Assembly (NCBI GenBank): GCA_005788065.1
Contig: SXZD01000186.1
Coordinates: 1 to 8,396, forward strand
DNA from: Burkholderiales bacterium
GTDB lineage: Bacteria > Pseudomonadota > Gammaproteobacteria > Burkholderiales > Burkholderiaceae_B
Length of the DNA stretch: 8,396 nt
Reading direction: 5' to 3'
Under the pieces are notes generated by a model. It was not told the origin of the DNA. It saw only the letters and a list, made by a program, of their open reading frames with translations, and ran no database searches. The first letter of the stretch is position 1. Each line of letters begins with the position of its first letter. Made by a program: the position numbers and the translations under genes. Positions 6,021 through 8,396 of the stretch are shown here, in pieces.

Positions 6021-6692
6021 ATGGCTCTTTCGCAACTACCCCTCCTCGTTCTCAAACCGCTGACCGGTCTGGTGTCCGCTGCTCTGGGCGGCGTGCCCCG
6101 GCCTACTGAGACGCGTGCGTCCCGCCCCCTGCAACGCGCGGAAGCCATTGCCAAGCGCGCCGCTGCAAAAGCCGCCGCCATATCCGGCACCCTGTCGCTG
6201 CCGCCCGGGCCCATGGGGCTGGTCACTGTATTGCCCGACATGATCCTGGTGTGGCGCATACAGGCACAAATGGTGGTGGACATCGCGGCGGCGTTTGGCA
6301 AGGCCGATCACCTGTCTGAGGGCGACATCACGGCCATCCTGTTCAAGCATGTCTCGTCAGCGGCCATGGCTGATTACAACCGCAATGTACCGATCGACCA
6401 CCGCGAGCCGCCGCTGGACCTGGGCGAAATCATCAATCGCATGGTGAGCAAGCGCGGTGAGGTCATCAACCGTTTTGCAACCGAAGTGTCGTCCGCCGTG
6501 ATTGAGCGCATAACCAAACGTGTAGTTACGCGTCTGGTACCCTTGGGCGGTACATTGATCGTATCGGCACAGGCTGCGCTGGATACCGGCGCTGTTGCCA
6601 AAACCGCCATTGAAATGTTCTCTGGCGAGCGCAAACGTCCGCCCACCCGACCCCGCGCACGCCAGGCCAACGTGCCTTCATCACACCGCTGA
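6021..6692 (+). CDS. Conserved-type hypothetical protein, EcsC-like
   Basis: The function is unknown. The 223-residue protein has an Ala/Lys/Arg-rich helical segment (about 36-54). A hydrophobic Gly/Pro-rich stretch follows, GTLSLPPGPMGLVTVLPDM (56-74), then ILVWRIQAQMVVDIAAAFGK (75-94). A second hydrophobic Gly segment, LVPLGGTLIVSAQAALDTGA (172-191), precedes a basic, Pro/Arg-rich tail (203-223). The pattern of paired Gly/Pro hydrophobic hairpins with a D-IAxxxGK-like helix resembles the EcsC family, which lacks a settled biochemical role. No signal peptide or catalytic motif is seen; membrane association is possible. The first in-frame ATG is used. No clear SD precedes it, so the start is moderately secure. 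It is transcribed away from the tad operon and lies 74 bp before the oxidoreductase gene, so it may share a transcript with it. Confidence 0.75.
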   Translation: MALSQLPLLVLKPLTGLVSAALGGVPRPTETRASRPLQRAEAIAKRAAAKAAAISGTLSLPPGPMGLVTVLPDMILVWRIQAQMVVDIAAAFGKADHLSEGDITAILFKHVSSAAMADYNRNVPIDHREPPLDLGEIINRMVSKRGEVINRFATEVSSAVIERITKRVVTRLVPLGGTLIVSAQAALDTGAVAKTAIEMFSGERKRPPTRPRARQANVPSSHR

Positions 6693-6713
6693 GTTATTGC
6701 CTCAGGCGGGTGT
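6683..6713 (+). terminator. Possible weak stem-loop after the EcsC-like gene
   Basis: ACACCGCTGAG (6683-6693) can pair with CTCAGGCGGGTGT (6701-6713) around a 7-base loop, with two bulged bases. The arm covers the stop codon of the gene. No U-tract follows, so intrinsic termination is doubtful. It may equally be a chance hairpin, and readthrough into the next gene is plausible. Confidence 0.25.
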
Positions 6714-6766
6714 AACTGTGCGATGATGGAGAACATCTTCCGTTAGCAGTGCGTCGGGGGCATGAC

Positions 6767-8396
6767 ATGAGTGCACCGGTTTCTCTTGCAGACAAATACA
6801 CGCTCGAAGAAGGCTCTGTTTACCTCTCCGGCACACAGGCGCTGGTTCGCCTGCTGCTTGAGCAGAAGCGGCGTGATGCCCTTGCCGGGCTGAACACAGC
6901 CGGATTTGTGTCCGGATACCGGGGTTCTCCGCTGGGTGCACTGGATCAGCAACTCTGGGCTGCCCACTCTTATCTACAGTCTGCCCATATTGTTTTTCAG
7001 CCGGGTCTGAATGAGGATCTGGCTGCCACCTCCGTGTGGGGTTCGCAGCAGACCGGTCTGCTGGCACCGGCCAAGGTGCAGGGCGTCTTCGGCATGTGGT
7101 ATGGCAAAGGACCGGGTGTGGATCGCTGCGGCGACGTGTTCAAGCATGCCAATGCAGCCGGTACCAGTGCGCATGGTGGCGTTCTGGCGGTGGCCGGTGA
7201 TGACCACGCTGCAAAAAGTTCGACCTTGCCGCACCAGTCCGATCACATTTTCAAGGCCTGCCTCATGCCGGTCTTGTTTCCAGCCAGCGTGCAGGACATT
7301 GTGGACCTCGGTTTGCATGGCTATGCCATGAGCCGCTATGCCGGTGTGTGGGTGGGCTTTAAATGCGTGTCGGATATCGTGGAGTCGTCGGCGCGCATCG
7401 AGGTCGGTTTACAGCGTATCAATATCAAAATGCCAACCGACTTTGACATGCCCGCCGGCGGCCTTTCGATACGGTGGCCTGATGCGCCGCTGGACATTGA
7501 GGCGCGCATTCTCGATCACAAGCTGTATGCGGCTTTGGCTTATGCGCGCGCCAACCGGCTCAACTTTACGGTCATCGATTCACCGCATCCGCGCATCGGT
7601 CTGGTGGCCAGCGGCAAAGCGTATGTCGACACGTGTCAGGCGCTCAGCGACCTTGGTTTGACGGCAGATGCCTGCAGCGCCATCGGATTGCGTCTGTACA
7701 AGGTCGGCATGGTGTGGCCGCTGGAGCCCCAGGGCATACGTGCGTTTGCAAGCGGGCTGGAAGAGATTCTGGTCATCGAAGAAAAGCGTCAGGTTCTGGA
7801 ATACCAGATTAAGGAGGAGTTGTATAACTGGGACGCGGCAGTGCGTCCGCGCGTGTATGGCAAATTTGATGAGCGTCCGCAGGCCGATGGTCGCGCCGGT
7901 GGCGAGTGGACAGTACCGCAGGCGCCGTGGCTGTTGCCGGCCCATCACGAATTGAACCCCGCACTGATTGCGCGTGCCGTCGCCACACGGCTGGAACGCA
8001 TCGAATTGCCGTCCGGTATCCGCGAACGCATGGCCCACCGTCTGCGCGAAATCGAGGAGAGGGAGGCACTGAGCCGACGTCCTCATCCAGCCGTGATGCG
8101 CACTCCGTATTTCTGCTCAGGTTGTCCTCACAACACATCCACCCGCATACCCGAGGGCAGCAAGGCCATTGCGGGTATCGGCTGCCATTACATGGCGGTG
8201 TGGATGGGGCGTGATACCTGCACCTACACGCAAATGGGCGGCGAGGGTGTGCCATGGATCGGTCAGGCGCCGTTTACCGACATGCCGCATGTGTTTGCGA
8301 ATTTGGGGGATGGCACGTATTTTCATTCCGGCTTGCTGGCCATTCGCGCATCCGTTTCAGCCAAGGTGAACATCACTTACAAAATCCTCTTCAACG
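6767..8396 (+). CDS. Indolepyruvate:ferredoxin oxidoreductase-type protein, N-terminal half (3' end cut off)
   Basis: This is a thiamine-diphosphate 2-oxoacid oxidoreductase. The indolepyruvate type oxidatively decarboxylates arylpyruvates from aromatic amino-acid breakdown to acyl-CoA and passes electrons to ferredoxin. 543 codons are visible and the frame is open at 8396. Proteobacterial fused IorA-IorB proteins are usually above 1,100 residues, so about half is missing. Family motifs are GLNTAGFVSGYRGSPLG (41-57), QPGLNEDLAATSVWG (78-92) and GVFGMWYGKGPGVDR (106-120). GDDHAAKSST (144-153) and YFCSGCPHNTST (448-459, cysteines 450 and 453) follow. The thiamine-diphosphate motif starts with GDG at 514-516 and ends near N543 at the window edge. 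The ATG at 6767 is chosen because the ATG at 6762 meets a stop after two codons; a G-rich stretch (GGGGG) lies about 8 nt upstream. The exact substrate cannot be told from this half. Confidence 0.92.
   Translation, partial: MSAPVSLADKYTLEEGSVYLSGTQALVRLLLEQKRRDALAGLNTAGFVSGYRGSPLGALDQQLWAAHSYLQSAHIVFQPGLNEDLAATSVWGSQQTGLLAPAKVQGVFGMWYGKGPGVDRCGDVFKHANAAGTSAHGGVLAVAGDDHAAKSSTLPHQSDHIFKACLMPVLFPASVQDIVDLGLHGYAMSRYAGVWVGFKCVSDIVESSARIEVGLQRINIKMPTDFDMPAGGLSIRWPDAPLDIEARILDHKLYAALAYARANRLNFTVIDSPHPRIGLVASGKAYVDTCQALSDLGLTADACSAIGLRLYKVGMVWPLEPQGIRAFASGLEEILVIEEKRQVLEYQIKEELYNWDAAVRPRVYGKFDERPQADGRAGGEWTVPQAPWLLPAHHELNPALIARAVATRLERIELPSGIRERMAHRLREIEEREALSRRPHPAVMRTPYFCSGCPHNTSTRIPEGSKAIAGIGCHYMAVWMGRDTCTYTQMGGEGVPWIGQAPFTDMPHVFANLGDGTYFHSGLLAIRASVSAKVNITYKILFN

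Noticed and set aside
7580..8255. Minus-strand open frames opposite the oxidoreductase gene
   Set aside because: They are antisense to a strongly recognised protein with continuous family motifs and have no recognisable features of their own.

Overview
The window looks like chromosomal DNA from a GC-rich betaproteobacterium, most likely of the order Burkholderiales. This is inferred from the style of the Tad genes and from a large fused-type indolepyruvate:ferredoxin oxidoreductase. No rRNA, tRNA, CRISPR array, transposase or phage gene is visible. The genes fall into two groups that diverge from an intergenic region of about 280 bp at 5739-6020.

The minus strand (1-5738) carries the front part of a Tad/Flp (type IVc, tight adherence) pilus operon. 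Read 5' to 3' it runs: two tandem Flp prepilins (5571-5738 and 5388-5570), a TadE-type pseudopilin (4867-5367), CpaB/RcpC (3855-4853), the secretin CpaC/RcpA (2269-3858), the ParA-like localisation protein CpaE/TadZ (1030-2253), and the assembly ATPase CpaF/TadA (1-1033, cut by the window edge). The genes are packed with 0-20 bp gaps or 4-bp ATGA overlaps, so they are probably one transcript. Flp would be the pilus subunit, TadE a minor pilin-like component, CpaC the outer-membrane channel, CpaB its periplasmic partner, CpaE the polar or site-specific recruiter, and CpaF the cytoplasmic motor. The platform proteins (TadB/TadC) and the prepilin peptidase (TadV/CpaA) are not in the window. If present, they lie beyond position 1 or elsewhere in the genome.

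The plus strand carries two genes. The first (6021-6692) encodes a 223-residue protein whose glycine/proline-rich hydrophobic hairpins resemble the EcsC family; its function is unknown. The second (from 6767 past the window end) encodes the N-terminal half of a 2-oxoacid oxidoreductase of the indolepyruvate ferredoxin oxidoreductase type. It has no evident link to pilus assembly.

I see no undescribed multi-gene system. The points most worth a second look are the two Flp paralogues (nearly identical protein, diverged DNA), the lack of a prepilin peptidase gene at its common place after flp, lysine-less or variant nucleotide-binding loops in CpaE and CpaF, an inverted repeat just upstream of flp, and the EcsC-like gene.
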